This document shows positions 10,146 to 18,334 of a stretch of DNA of 43,841 nucleotides, piece after piece (the first letter of the stretch is position 1; every line of letters begins with the position of its first letter). Source of the DNA: an uncultured Oscillospiraceae bacterium. Its GTDB lineage: Bacteria; Bacillota; Clostridia; Oscillospirales; Oscillospiraceae. Under the pieces are notes generated by a model, which did not search any database, was not told the DNA's origin, and saw nothing but the letters and a program-made list of their open reading frames with translations. Where the stretch lies: the NCBI GenBank assembly GCA_934511165.1, contig CAKSWA010000016.1:1-43841 (forward strand), given 5' to 3'. The translations under genes were made by a program, and so were the position numbers.

Positions 10146-11261
10146 TTACCGGTTGAAATCGATTTGGACAACACCGGACGCGCCGGCAAAAAGAGCGCGG
10201 CTGTCCGAGCAGAGAAACGCCTGCCGGACATCCTCCGGCGGCTGATAGGATACGATCTCCTCCAGCGCGGAGGAAAAGAGCGTGGACTCCTCTCCGGTGA
10301 AGAGGACGAGAAGCTGGCTGCCGCAGGACGACATGGCTGCGGCTTCCAGCGGCGCTGTGAAGCTCCCCAGCGGCTCGCCGGAGGGGGAGAAGGCCGTGAT
10401 CACGGTCTCACCGCCATGCAGTCCGCTTGCTGCCGCGACGGCGGCAAAGTCTCCGCTCAGGGAAAAGGCGGAGAGGTGTGCCGTATCAAACCGGTGCTCG
10501 GAGAGAAGCTCGCCATCCGCAGAGAGAAAACAGAGCGCCGATTCCGTCACTGCGGCAATGGAGCCATTGGAGAGATAACCGAAATCCACGATCAGCTCGC
10601 CGGGGGCGAAAAACTCGGCCTGCATCTCCTCGCGGTCGATGCGGAAGAAGCGAAGATACCCGCCGTCCTCCCCGGCGCCGTTCACACAGAGAAGACCTTT
10701 TCCGGTCGTCCGCGCGGAGACGGGGGTGACGCTGGAGGCATCCCAGCGAAAGAGCGGTGTTAAATCGTTGTCGTATACGACAACGCTCCCGCGATATCCG
10801 TCCTTATCAGTTAGGACGGTAATAAGCCCGGTTTCGTTCACGTCGGCGAAGTATACGCCGCCCTCGGTCGCACATTCCGCGGCAGAGCCGTCCGGATACA
10901 GCGCGTGGATGCCGTTTTTCCCGGCGTCCCAGAACACCGCGAGCTGCGTGCTTCCGGCGCACATGGGCTCTGTCATCGCGAAGTCGGCACTCGCGGCGCA
11001 TTTTCCGCTTGCAGTAAAGAGCTGCGCGCCGGTCGTCGTGGCGGCGGCGAGCCCGTTTCCGGCGGCGGCATAAAAGATATCGTCTCCGCTCCGGAGCTGA
11101 AAACCGTCGCGATTTCGCACGGCGGCAGCCGTGCGCGACTGGACAACGCTCAGCACGAGCAGAAGCGCTGCGATACACAGCATCGCGGCCGACGCTGCGA
11201 TCACGCGCGTAAAGTTCCGGTGCTTTCGTTCCGGCGCGGCGGTATACCTATTAGAATGCAT
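10146..11261 (-). CDS. DUF5711-like membrane-anchored beta-propeller protein
   Basis: A 371-residue protein with a basic N-terminus and one membrane segment (about residues 22-42), followed by a long extracellular region of short repeated strands. Repeats such as GLITVLTDKDGYRGSVVVYD and GDFAAVAAASGLHGGETVITAF look like blades of a propeller. The pattern resembles DUF5711 proteins, whose function is unknown. GGAGG at 11267-11272 supports the ATG at 11261; a longer frame begins at 11288. It follows truA by 33 bases. In other Clostridia such a gene commonly precedes a CvpA gene, as here. Confidence 0.7.
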   Translation of the reverse strand: MHSNRYTAAPERKHRNFTRVIAASAAMLCIAALLLVLSVVQSRTAAAVRNRDGFQLRSGDDIFYAAAGNGLAAATTTGAQLFTASGKCAASADFAMTEPMCAGSTQLAVFWDAGKNGIHALYPDGSAAECATEGGVYFADVNETGLITVLTDKDGYRGSVVVYDNDLTPLFRWDASSVTPVSARTTGKGLLCVNGAGEDGGYLRFFRIDREEMQAEFFAPGELIVDFGYLSNGSIAAVTESALCFLSADGELLSEHRFDTAHLSAFSLSGDFAAVAAASGLHGGETVITAFSPSGEPLGSFTAPLEAAAMSSCGSQLLVLFTGEESTLFSSALEEIVSYQPPEDVRQAFLCSDSRALFAGASGVVQIDFNR

Positions 11262-11294
11262 CAAAACCTCCGAAAAATCAAGCGTCAATGGGGC

Positions 11295-12062
11295 TCAAAT
11301 GTCTGCCATCATTTCCCCGGCGGGGCCGTCGTACCATACGCGGTGCATATAAAGCCCCTGCGGCGGCATTGTCGGGCCGGTGAGACGGCGGTCGCGCGTT
11401 TCCAGCAGCGCGGGAATGTCTTCTGCGCGGAGTTTTCCGTAGCTTGCGTATACCATCGTGCCGACCATGGCGCGGACCATGTTGTACAAAAAGCCGTTGG
11501 CGCACACGCGAACGGTGATGAGATTACCCTCGCGCTCGGCGTCACACCAGTACACAGTGCGGACAGTCGTTTTCGTTTCGGTGCCGACGCTTCGCACGGC
11601 GGCAAAATCGTGTGTGCCCTCAAAGGCCCTTGCCGCGGCGCGCATCTGATCGATATCGAGCCGGGACGGATAGAAGCACACGCGTTTATCGAGAAACGGG
11701 TCGGGGATGCGGCTATTCAGAATCTTATAGATATATTCCTTCTGGATGCACGAGCCGATGGCGTTGAAGTTCTCGTCCACCTCGCAGGCGTCCGTCACAG
11801 CGATGTCGCCGGGGAGCCGGGCGTTGAGTGCGAGCGGGACTTTTTCGATCGGGATCGTGCAGTCGGAACGGAAATTTGCGCAGTAGCGCAGGGCGTGCAC
11901 ACCCGCGTCCGTGCGGCCGCAGCCCGTCATATGAACGTTTGTTCCGAGGATTTTCGCGATGGCGTCCTCCACGGTCTGCTGCACCGTGGGGAGACCGGCC
12001 TGCCGCTGCCAGCCGTGGTAGGCGGAGCCGTCGTACCGGAGCTTGAGCGCGATGTTTCTCAA
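11295..12062 (-). CDS. truA: tRNA pseudouridine(38-40) synthase TruA
   Basis: Isomerises uridines 38-40 in the tRNA anticodon stem-loop. The 255-residue protein starts RNIALKLRYDGSAYHGWQRQ. The catalytic aspartate lies in GCGRTDAGVHA (Asp52), and the C-terminal FLYNMVRAMVGTM motif is typical. The open frame runs to 12194, but the family N-terminus begins at the TTG at 12062, which overlaps the ecfT stop codon by four bases, indicating translational coupling. Confidence 0.9.
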   Translation of the reverse strand: MRNIALKLRYDGSAYHGWQRQAGLPTVQQTVEDAIAKILGTNVHMTGCGRTDAGVHALRYCANFRSDCTIPIEKVPLALNARLPGDIAVTDACEVDENFNAIGSCIQKEYIYKILNSRIPDPFLDKRVCFYPSRLDIDQMRAAARAFEGTHDFAAVRSVGTETKTTVRTVYWCDAEREGNLITVRVCANGFLYNMVRAMVGTMVYASYGKLRAEDIPALLETRDRRLTGPTMPPQGLYMHRVWYDGPAGEMMADI

Positions 12063-12862
12063 ATGCCGTACCTCGTCAGGACGATCGATCCGGCCAGAAT
12101 CACCGCCCAGAAGGCGAGAGCCAGGTAGTCGTTTCGTCCCATGCGCAGCACCTTCATGCGGGTGCGTCCTTCGCCGCCGTTGTAGCAGCGGCACTCCATG
12201 GCGGTGGCAAGCTCGTCGGCGCGGCGAAAAGCACTTACAAAGAGCGGCACCAGGATCGGCAGCAGCGCTTTCGCGCGGCGGACAAGGTTGCCGCTGTCGA
12301 AATCTGCGCCGCGCGCCTTTTGCGCGGACATGATCTTGTCAGTCTCCTCGATGAGCGTCGGGATAAAGCGCAGCGCGATGCTCATCATCATGGCGAGCTC
12401 ATGCACCGGGAAGTGCAGCTTCTTGAGCGGGCTCAAAAGCTGCTCCAAACCGTCCGTGAGCTGCAGGGGAGAGGTCGTATACGTCAGAAGAAACGTTCCG
12501 CACACGAGCAGGATAATGCGGAGCACCATCAAAATCGCGCGGCGGATGCCGTTATCGGTGATGCGCAGCACCCAGAATGAGCAGATCACGTTGCCGTCCG
12601 AGTAGAAGAGATTGAGCACCGCCGTTAAGATCACGATCACGATGAGCGGCTTGAGCCCCTTGAAGAGCGCTTTCGGGCGGATGTGTGAGAGCGCCACGCA
12701 GAATATGAGCGTGAGCAGCACGAGCGCAGTAGCGCTCCAGTTGTTGGCGGTGAAGAGCGCGGCAATATAGAGCACCACGGCAATGAGCTTCGTGCGCGGG
12801 TCAAGCCGGTGCACAACGGTGTTGCCGGGGAAGTACTGGCCGAGCGTGATATCCTTCAGCAT
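12059..12862 (-). CDS. ecfT: ECF transporter transmembrane protein EcfT
   Basis: The 267-residue membrane scaffold of an energy-coupling factor vitamin or metal transporter; it links the two ATPases to substrate-specific S components. There are five to six membrane segments. The coupling helices carry the first conserved motif QKARGADF (about 183-190), and a second one reads AMECRCYNGGEGRTR, where the usual RGY is CRCY. It overlaps ecfA2 by 7 bases and truA by 4. No S component gene lies in the window, as expected for a group II (shared) module. Confidence 0.9.
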   Translation of the reverse strand: MLKDITLGQYFPGNTVVHRLDPRTKLIAVVLYIAALFTANNWSATALVLLTLIFCVALSHIRPKALFKGLKPLIVIVILTAVLNLFYSDGNVICSFWVLRITDNGIRRAILMVLRIILLVCGTFLLTYTTSPLQLTDGLEQLLSPLKKLHFPVHELAMMMSIALRFIPTLIEETDKIMSAQKARGADFDSGNLVRRAKALLPILVPLFVSAFRRADELATAMECRCYNGGEGRTRMKVLRMGRNDYLALAFWAVILAGSIVLTRYGI

Positions 12863-13716
12863 GCGCCGGCCTCCTTTCGTGCGAGCAAGGCAGCGGCAAG
12901 GGCCTGCGGGGTATAGATGCCCTGCGGAACGTCAATGCCGCGGGCGCGCAGCTCCTCCGCGAGAGAGGCCGCGCCCGGAATGCCGAGCCCCATTTCGCGC
13001 AGCTCCGCGGCGTGGGTGAATATTTCCTCCGGTGCGCCGTCGAGCGCAATTTTGCCGCGCCGCATGACGATGAGCCGTTCGGCGTTTTCGGCGGCAACGT
13101 CCATGTCGTGCGTGACGAGCACAACGGTGCTGCCCGTGGAGCGGCGGTATTCGGCGATGTTTGCGAGAATTTCGCGGCACCCGGCGGGATCAAGCCCCGC
13201 CATCGGCTCATCGAGCACGAGTACCTCCGGCTTCATGGCCATCACGCCCGCAATCGCGATCCGGCGCTTCTGCCCGCCGGAGAGATCAAGCGGAGAGGCT
13301 TCAAAGAGCGATTCATCCACCCCGGCAAACTTCGCGCCGAAGCGGACGTGCTCGTCCACCTCCTGTTCGTTCAATCCCATATTTTTCGGACCGAACGCAA
13401 TGTCGCGGTAAACCGTCTCTTCAAAGAGCTGGTATTCCGGGTACTGGAACACCAGACCGACGCGGAACCGGACGGCGCGCAACGCCTCCTTGGAGCGGTG
13501 GATGTCTTCCTCGCCAAGCAGCACGCGACCCGCGGCGGGCTTTAAAAGTCCGTTGAGATGCTGGATGAGCGTGCTCTTGCCGCTGCCGGTATGGCCGAGC
13601 AGCGCTGCGTACTGACCGGCGGGGATGGAGAGATCAATGTTGTCGAGAGCGACCTTTTCAAACGGAGTCCCGGCGCTGTACACGCACCGGACGGACTCCA
13701 GACGGATATCGGGCAT
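12856..13716 (-). CDS. ecfA2: ECF transporter ATP-binding protein EcfA2
   Basis: One of the two cytoplasmic ATPases of the ECF module, 286 residues. Walker A is GHTGSGKST (41-49), the Q-loop lies in VFQYPEYQLFEE, the signature is LSGGQKRRIAIAG, Walker B is VLVLDEPMAGLDP, and the switch His is in VTHDMD. The Q-loop region YPEYQLFEETV is the EcfA2 form. It is 12 bases downstream of ecfA1. Confidence 0.92.
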   Translation of the reverse strand: MPDIRLESVRCVYSAGTPFEKVALDNIDLSIPAGQYAALLGHTGSGKSTLIQHLNGLLKPAAGRVLLGEEDIHRSKEALRAVRFRVGLVFQYPEYQLFEETVYRDIAFGPKNMGLNEQEVDEHVRFGAKFAGVDESLFEASPLDLSGGQKRRIAIAGVMAMKPEVLVLDEPMAGLDPAGCREILANIAEYRRSTGSTVVLVTHDMDVAAENAERLIVMRRGKIALDGAPEEIFTHAAELREMGLGIPGAASLAEELRARGIDVPQGIYTPQALAAALLARKEAGAC

Positions 13717-13728
13717 AACGAAAAACCT

Positions 13729-14580
13729 TTACTGATGGATTTTTTCTTTGAGCCAGCGGACGATGGCGCCGGCGGCCTCTGCGTCGGAGAGCGCGTCGAG
13801 CGGCACATCCGCTCCGGCGGCGCGCAGCTCGTGGAGCGTTTCCGTCGTGGCGGGAACGTCCAGACCGATCGAGCGCATATGCTCAACCTGCGAAAAGACT
13901 TCCTTCGGCGTGCCGTCGAGCACGAGCTTCCCGTCGGATACAACAAGCAGGCGGTCGGCATCGATGCACTCATCCATGTGGTGCGTGATGAGCACGACCG
14001 TAACGCCCGTCGCGGCGCGAAGATCGGCGATCGTGCGCAGCACTTCCCGCCGGCCGGAAGGGTCAAGCATAGCGGTGGGCTCATCCATGACGAGAATTTC
14101 CGGCTGCATGGCGAGCACGCCCGCGATAGCGACGCGCTGCTTCTGTCCGCCGGAGAGAAGGTGCGGGGCGTTGCTGCGGAATTCATACATTCCGACGCGC
14201 TTTAAAGCCTCGTCTACGCGGCGGCGGATCTCCGCCGGAGGAACGCCGAGATTTTCGGGGGCGAACGCCACGTCGTCCTCCACGACGCTCGCTACGATCT
14301 GGTTGTCCGGGTTTTGGAACACCATGCCGACCGTCCGGCGCACGTTGAGGAGATTTTCCTCATCGCGCGTGTCCATACCCTTGACGGATACCATTCCCTC
14401 CGTCGGCACGAGGATGGCGTTCAGGAGCTTGGCAAGCGTGGATTTGCCCGAGCCGTTATGGCCGAGCACGGCGATAAACGATCCCGCTTCGATCGAGAGA
14501 CTGACGCCGGAGAGCGCGTCGCGCCCGGCGTCCGGATAGCGGAAAGATACGTTATCGAGAGTGATGATCGGTTGATTCAT
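13729..14580 (-). CDS. ecfA1: ECF transporter ATP-binding protein EcfA1
   Basis: The partner ATPase of the ECF module, 283 residues. Walker A is GHNGSGKST (40-48), the Q-loop lies in VFQNPDNQIVAS (the EcfA1 form), the signature is LSGGQKQRVAIAG, Walker B is ILVMDEPTAMLDP, and the switch His is in ITHHMDE. Its ATG directly follows the stop of the methyltransferase-like gene, and GGGAGG inside that gene's end serves as ribosome site. Confidence 0.92.
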   Translation of the reverse strand: MNQPIITLDNVSFRYPDAGRDALSGVSLSIEAGSFIAVLGHNGSGKSTLAKLLNAILVPTEGMVSVKGMDTRDEENLLNVRRTVGMVFQNPDNQIVASVVEDDVAFAPENLGVPPAEIRRRVDEALKRVGMYEFRSNAPHLLSGGQKQRVAIAGVLAMQPEILVMDEPTAMLDPSGRREVLRTIADLRAATGVTVVLITHHMDECIDADRLLVVSDGKLVLDGTPKEVFSQVEHMRSIGLDVPATTETLHELRAAGADVPLDALSDAEAAGAIVRWLKEKIHQ

Positions 14581-15441
14581 TCAGGCCTCCCAGCGGCAGC
14601 TCGCCCCGCAGGGGAGCACGAGACCGCTCTGTGTGACGGGAAGCCCCAGCTCCCCGGCGCGCGAGGAGCCGCCGCGCCGGGCGGTGAAGATGCTGTCGGT
14701 AATATACGAGAGCACCGAGGGGGCAAGCCCCGTCGTGTAGGAATTAATGAGTACGAAAAGCGCGTCGTCCGAGAGAACGCCGGAGCAGAGCGAGACGAAG
14801 TCCCAGAGATTGTCCTCCAGCTTCCATACCTCGCCGCCCGGCCCGCGGCCATAGGACGGCGGATCCATGATGATGGCGTCGTACCGGTGGCCGCGGCGGA
14901 TTTCGCGCTCAACGAATTTCGCGCAGTCATCCACGATCCAGCGGACGCTCGCGCCCGCAACGCCGGACGCCGCGGCGTTGTCCTTCGCCCAGGCGACCAT
15001 GCCCTTCGCGGCGTCTACATGGCAGACGCTCGCGCCCGCGGCGAGACAGGCAACGCTTGCCCCGCCGGTATAGGCAAAGAGATTCAGTACGCTGATTGGG
15101 CGGTTCGCTTCCCGGATTTTTTTCTGCATCCAGTCCCAGTTCGCCGCCTGCTCGGGGAAGAGGCCGGTGTGCTTGAAGTTCATGGGCTTTACGTGGAAGG
15201 TGAGCGAGCCGTAGCAGATGTCCCAGCTCGCCGGGAGAGCGCCCTTGTCCCACGAGCCGCCGCCGGTGTGGCTGCGGCTGTAGCGCCCTTCCGGGCGCTT
15301 CCAGGCGGGGGAGGTGCGCGGCGTTTTCCAGATGACCTGCGGGTCGGGGCGGACGAGAATGTGCTGCCCCCAGCGCTCCAGACGCTCGCCGTTCGAGGCG
15401 TCGAGCAGTTCGTAGTCTTTCCAATTATCGGCGATCCACAT
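14581..15441 (-). CDS. Class I SAM-dependent methyltransferase (RlmI-like)
   Basis: A 286-residue Rossmann-fold methyltransferase. The SAM motif I region reads VLNLFAYTGGASVACLAAGA, and the catalytic block is DPPSYGRGPGG. This layout resembles the 23S rRNA m5C methyltransferase group (RlmI/YwbD) without the N-terminal PUA domain. The substrate is probably rRNA but is not provable here. It is the first gene of the long operon that continues through ecf, truA and clpE. A promoter fits at 15492-15520, and AAAGGAG precedes the ATG. Confidence 0.8.
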   Translation of the reverse strand: MWIADNWKDYELLDASNGERLERWGQHILVRPDPQVIWKTPRTSPAWKRPEGRYSRSHTGGGSWDKGALPASWDICYGSLTFHVKPMNFKHTGLFPEQAANWDWMQKKIREANRPISVLNLFAYTGGASVACLAAGASVCHVDAAKGMVAWAKDNAAASGVAGASVRWIVDDCAKFVEREIRRGHRYDAIIMDPPSYGRGPGGEVWKLEDNLWDFVSLCSGVLSDDALFVLINSYTTGLAPSVLSYITDSIFTARRGGSSRAGELGLPVTQSGLVLPCGASCRWEA

Positions 15442-15491
15442 GGGAGTACTCCTTTTGTGTATGTGTACAATAACTCTATTTTAACTAAATT

Positions 15492-15520
15492 ACTATACCA
15501 CGCCAAGCGCCGCTGCGCAA
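15492..15520 (-). promoter_or_regulatory. Probable promoter of the rlm-ecf-truA-clpE operon
   Basis: On the minus strand: TTGCGC, 17 bases, TATAGT. This is a fair match to the sigma-A consensus and lies about 50 bases before the ATG at 15441. Confidence 0.6.
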
Positions 15521-15543
15521 GAAAAACGAAACGGTTTTTTTAC

Positions 15544-15572
15544 TTGCATAGTAAGACAAAAATCACTATAAT
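15544..15572 (+). promoter_or_regulatory. Promoter of the SGNH hydrolase gene
   Basis: TTGCAT, 17 bases, TATAAT on the plus strand, about 35 bases before the ATG at 15607. GGAGG at 15591-15595 provides the ribosome site. Confidence 0.8.
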
Positions 15573-15606
15573 AAACTTGTAATTTTATGCGGAGGTATTT
15601 TTCCAC

Positions 15607-17337
15607 ATGGAAAACCGCGAATCCAGCTATTACCGAAAAGACGGTGCGTCGCGTCCGCCGCAGCGTGAGGACGCTTCCCAACGCGAGAGCACCCTTTTTA
15701 CCGAGATCCCGCTCGACAGCGTGCGCCGCACGCCGAGCTCCGGCCGTCCGGCGCCGGAATATACCGGGACGGCAAACGAAAACCGCCGCGCCGCCCGCCC
15801 GGCAGCGGATACGGGGAGAGCGGCGCCGCGTGCTGTGCCGTATACACCGCAGAGCCGCCCGGCACAGAGCTACGCGAACTATAATGGCTACAGTGATTCC
15901 CGCCAGGGGCAGCCGCGGCGGCAGGAGCCGTATTACGGCGGCCGCAGCACGGCGTTTACGGAAATTTCGTGGGACGCTCTTCGCAGCGGCAATCTGGAGC
16001 AGGGGGCGCCGAACGCCCGCCGCGCCGTGCCCGCCCAGCCGCAGGCGGAGCCCTACCGCAACACCGCGCAGCCGAGGCAGGCCGACCCGTACTATTATAG
16101 TAATGCCGCTCCGGCACAGCAGACCGCACCCTATCGCCGCAGCGACGGCACATACCGCCAGCCCTACGCGACCGGCGGCTACCGCGCCGCGCCGCAGCCG
16201 ATCGAGACGGAGAGCGATCCGTTTTATGGCGGAAATCTCCCGCAGGGAGAGGCACCGCAGCGCTCCTATGGTGCAGCGCAGCGCCCGCACGGGGATTATT
16301 ACCGCCCCGGCGCCGTCCGCCGTCCGGCGCAGCGCGGTACCGCGACACGCTCATCCGGCAGCGGCACGCCGCCGCGCCGCCCGCCGTCCGAAAACGGCGG
16401 AGGAGGCTTTTCCTTCCGTCTGCCGCGCATTGGCAAAAACCGCATTCATCCGGCGTTCCTGCTCATCGCGCTTGTCCTGGTTGGCCTTTTGATCTTCGGC
16501 ATTGTGAAGCTTGTGCAGAAGGGCAACGAAAAGCCGATGTACACCCTGCCGAGCTACGCCCCCGTGACCGCGACGCCCCGCCCGGCGGACACGCCGCAGC
16601 CGGGCGAAGCAACGCCGGAGGCAAGCGCCGAGGCATCCATGACGCCGAAGCCGACCGCGGAGCCGACGCCGACGCCTTCGGGAGCCAAGGCCAAGCGCGA
16701 CGGCGATCTCATCGTCCCCGCCGATTGGGGCGCTATCGTTCCGGAACGTGCGGAGGCGGTGTACGACAGTCATTTTGACCGCTCCTGCATGATCGGAAAC
16801 TCTCTGGTAGAGGGCTTCTTAATGTGGTCCGGCGTAACGAACATGCGGTATATTTACGGTACCGGCGCAGTCGTGAACAATGTTCTCGGCACGCTTGATC
16901 TCTCGCCGCTCACGCTCAACGATCCCGATTACTATCAGGATATCTACCTGATGTTCGGCCTCAACGAGGTCGGCACGGACGTGAACTCCTTTGTCCAGAG
17001 CTATAAAACGCTTCTTGAGTACGTCCGCGAGCACCAGACGAAGGCGAATATCTATGTTATCTCCGTTACGCCCGTCACGCAGGAGGTAGACGCCGATCCC
17101 AACGAGGTGCAGAGCATGGAGCGCATCAATTCCTTCAACTCCGCGCTCAAGCAGCTCTGTGCGGACAACAACTGCTGGTATCTCGACATTTACTCCATGC
17201 TGGTGGACGAGTACGGTTATCTTTCGAGAGATTACGCCTTCGCCGGAGACGGCAAGCATTTTGAAAAATCCGGGTATGTTGCCTGGGCCAATTATATGAA
17301 GACCCACTATGTGGACGAGGGTCTTCTCACCGAATAA
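15607..17337 (+). CDS. Membrane-anchored SGNH/GDSL hydrolase with disordered N-terminal region
   Basis: A 576-residue protein in three parts. Residues 1-280 are cytoplasmic and low-complexity (Pro, Gln, Arg, Tyr rich). They hold two copies of a short motif, STLFTEIPLDSVRR at 28-41 and STAFTEISWDALRS at 114-127. A membrane helix spans 282-304, and a Pro/Thr-rich linker follows to about 365. The extracellular C-terminal domain is an SGNH hydrolase: Ser399 in MIGNSLVEG, Asn453 in MFGLNEVG, and the Asp548/His551 pair in DGKHF. Such domains act as esterases or acyltransferases on cell-surface polymers. It is 16 bases upstream of a lipoprotein gene. No MBOAT acyltransferase is in the window. Confidence 0.8.
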   Translation: MENRESSYYRKDGASRPPQREDASQRESTLFTEIPLDSVRRTPSSGRPAPEYTGTANENRRAARPAADTGRAAPRAVPYTPQSRPAQSYANYNGYSDSRQGQPRRQEPYYGGRSTAFTEISWDALRSGNLEQGAPNARRAVPAQPQAEPYRNTAQPRQADPYYYSNAAPAQQTAPYRRSDGTYRQPYATGGYRAAPQPIETESDPFYGGNLPQGEAPQRSYGAAQRPHGDYYRPGAVRRPAQRGTATRSSGSGTPPRRPPSENGGGGFSFRLPRIGKNRIHPAFLLIALVLVGLLIFGIVKLVQKGNEKPMYTLPSYAPVTATPRPADTPQPGEATPEASAEASMTPKPTAEPTPTPSGAKAKRDGDLIVPADWGAIVPERAEAVYDSHFDRSCMIGNSLVEGFLMWSGVTNMRYIYGTGAVVNNVLGTLDLSPLTLNDPDYYQDIYLMFGLNEVGTDVNSFVQSYKTLLEYVREHQTKANIYVISVTPVTQEVDADPNEVQSMERINSFNSALKQLCADNNCWYLDIYSMLVDEYGYLSRDYAFAGDGKHFEKSGYVAWANYMKTHYVDEGLLTE

Positions 17338-17353
17338 GAAACGAGGTAATTTC

Positions 17354-17815
17354 ATGAAAAAGACTATTTCTCTGCTGCTCGCGCTCTGCTGCCTCTTTGC
17401 CGTGCTCACCGGCTGTGGCAGCTCGAAAAAGACGATGGAGCCGCGCGCCTTTGTGGACGACGTGCTCGCAAACGCCAACTTCACCGACAGCCTCAGCCAG
17501 CTGGACGACGCCGTAATCCCCCAGTACTACGGCGTGGACAGCGCCGACTACAAGAGCGCGCTCGTCTACTGCGGCACAGCGGCGACCGCCGAGCAGATCG
17601 TCTGCTTTGAAGCGAACGACGCCGCCGCGGCGCAGCGCCTGCTTACTGCGCTTCAGGCGTTTGTGGCCGACCGGATCGAAGCCTATAAGAGCTACGGCCC
17701 TGCCGCCGCAATGTCGCTCGAAAACGCGCCGGTAAAGACGATTGGAAACTATGTCGTTGCCGTCGTCTGTGCCGACAGCGACAGCGCGATCAAGGTTGTC
17801 GATCAGTACGCCTAA
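17354..17815 (+). CDS. DUF4358-like lipoprotein
   Basis: A 153-residue secreted lipoprotein. The signal peptide ends in LTGC with Cys21 as the lipidation site. The remainder begins FVDDVLANANFTDSL and includes DYKSALVYCGTAATAEQIVCFEA and a C-terminal VVAVVCADSD, similar to DUF4358 proteins. Function is unknown; these proteins often accompany cell-surface acylation genes. The ATG at 17354 has GAGG upstream, and an earlier in-frame start would fuse the signal peptide to the end of the SGNH gene. Confidence 0.75.
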   Translation: MKKTISLLLALCCLFAVLTGCGSSKKTMEPRAFVDDVLANANFTDSLSQLDDAVIPQYYGVDSADYKSALVYCGTAATAEQIVCFEANDAAAAQRLLTALQAFVADRIEAYKSYGPAAAMSLENAPVKTIGNYVVAVVCADSDSAIKVVDQYA

Positions 17816-17819
17816 TTAT

Positions 17820-17938
17820 AACCCCTCAGCCTTGCGCGCTCGGCAGTTCCCATGTTAGGGGAGCCAAGTGCGTATTCTGCGAACCCTCTCGCCTCCCCTA
17901 ATAGGGGAGGTGGCAGCCGTTAGGCTGACGGAGGGGTT
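17820..17938. repeat. MITE-like imperfect inverted repeat element
   Basis: A ~119-base element. AACCCCTCAGCC at the left end pairs imperfectly with GGCTGACGGAGGGGTT at the right end. The inside holds a perfect hairpin CCTCCCCT-AAT-AGGGGAGG (17892-17910) and a TTAGGGGAGCC segment. The shape resembles non-autonomous repeats scattered in intergenic regions of related Clostridia. Only one copy is seen in this window. Confidence 0.7.
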
Positions 17939-17959
17939 CTCTCCGTTTGAAAAAGGATT

Positions 17960-17989
17960 GCCCCGCCGGACTATTCCGGCGGGGCTTTT
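17960..17989. terminator. Rho-independent terminator
   Basis: A GCCCCGCCGG stem with loop ACTATT and a perfect complement, followed by TTTT on the plus strand. It can end the plus-strand lipoprotein transcript, and its complement may also act on the minus-strand holin gene. Confidence 0.8.
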
Positions 17990-17999
17990 GTCTATTCTG

Positions 18000-18233
18000 T
18001 CAGTTTTCGGGCGGTCCGGCCGGGGCCGCTTCTTCCGGGCATTCCTCCGGGATCCCGGCGAGCGATGTTAAAAGCGAAAGAGCACCGGCGAGCAGCGAGG
18101 TGCTGCCGACGAGCATCCAGTTGATCTCTGAAATCACAACGGATGTGCCGATGGCGGCAACGGCGGTTTGTGCAACAGTTTTGAGCGCGCGGATGCCCGC
18201 CTTTCGTATCCAGTCCTTCCAGCAGCGTTTCAT
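18000..18233 (-). CDS. Orphan r1t-type holin
   Basis: A 77-residue protein. KTVAQTAVAAIGTSVVISEINW and the C-terminal SLLTSLAGIPE are characteristic of the phage r1t holin family, small inner-membrane proteins that permeabilise the membrane for endolysin release. There are two hydrophobic segments (about 18-36 and 41-60). The start at 18233 is supported by AAGGGGG. No endolysin or other phage gene is near, so this is a domesticated or isolated copy, possibly for a non-lytic export role. Confidence 0.8.
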   Translation of the reverse strand: MKRCWKDWIRKAGIRALKTVAQTAVAAIGTSVVISEINWMLVGSTSLLAGALSLLTSLAGIPEECPEEAAPAGPPEN

Positions 18234-18301
18234 GGATTTCCCCCTTTCCACCGCAATTCGGCTGCGGCTTTGGGGGCGCGCCTCACTTCATAGTATGGAA
18301 A

Positions 18302-18327
18302 GAGCGCTCCGCGTGTGCGGAGCGCTC
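18302..18327 (-). terminator. Terminator downstream of the second solute-binding protein gene
   Basis: GAGCGCTCCGC with a 4-base loop and a perfect complementary arm; on the minus strand it is followed by TTTCC. It lies 8 bases past the stop codon at 18335. Confidence 0.75.
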
Positions 18328-18334
18328 CTGGTAT

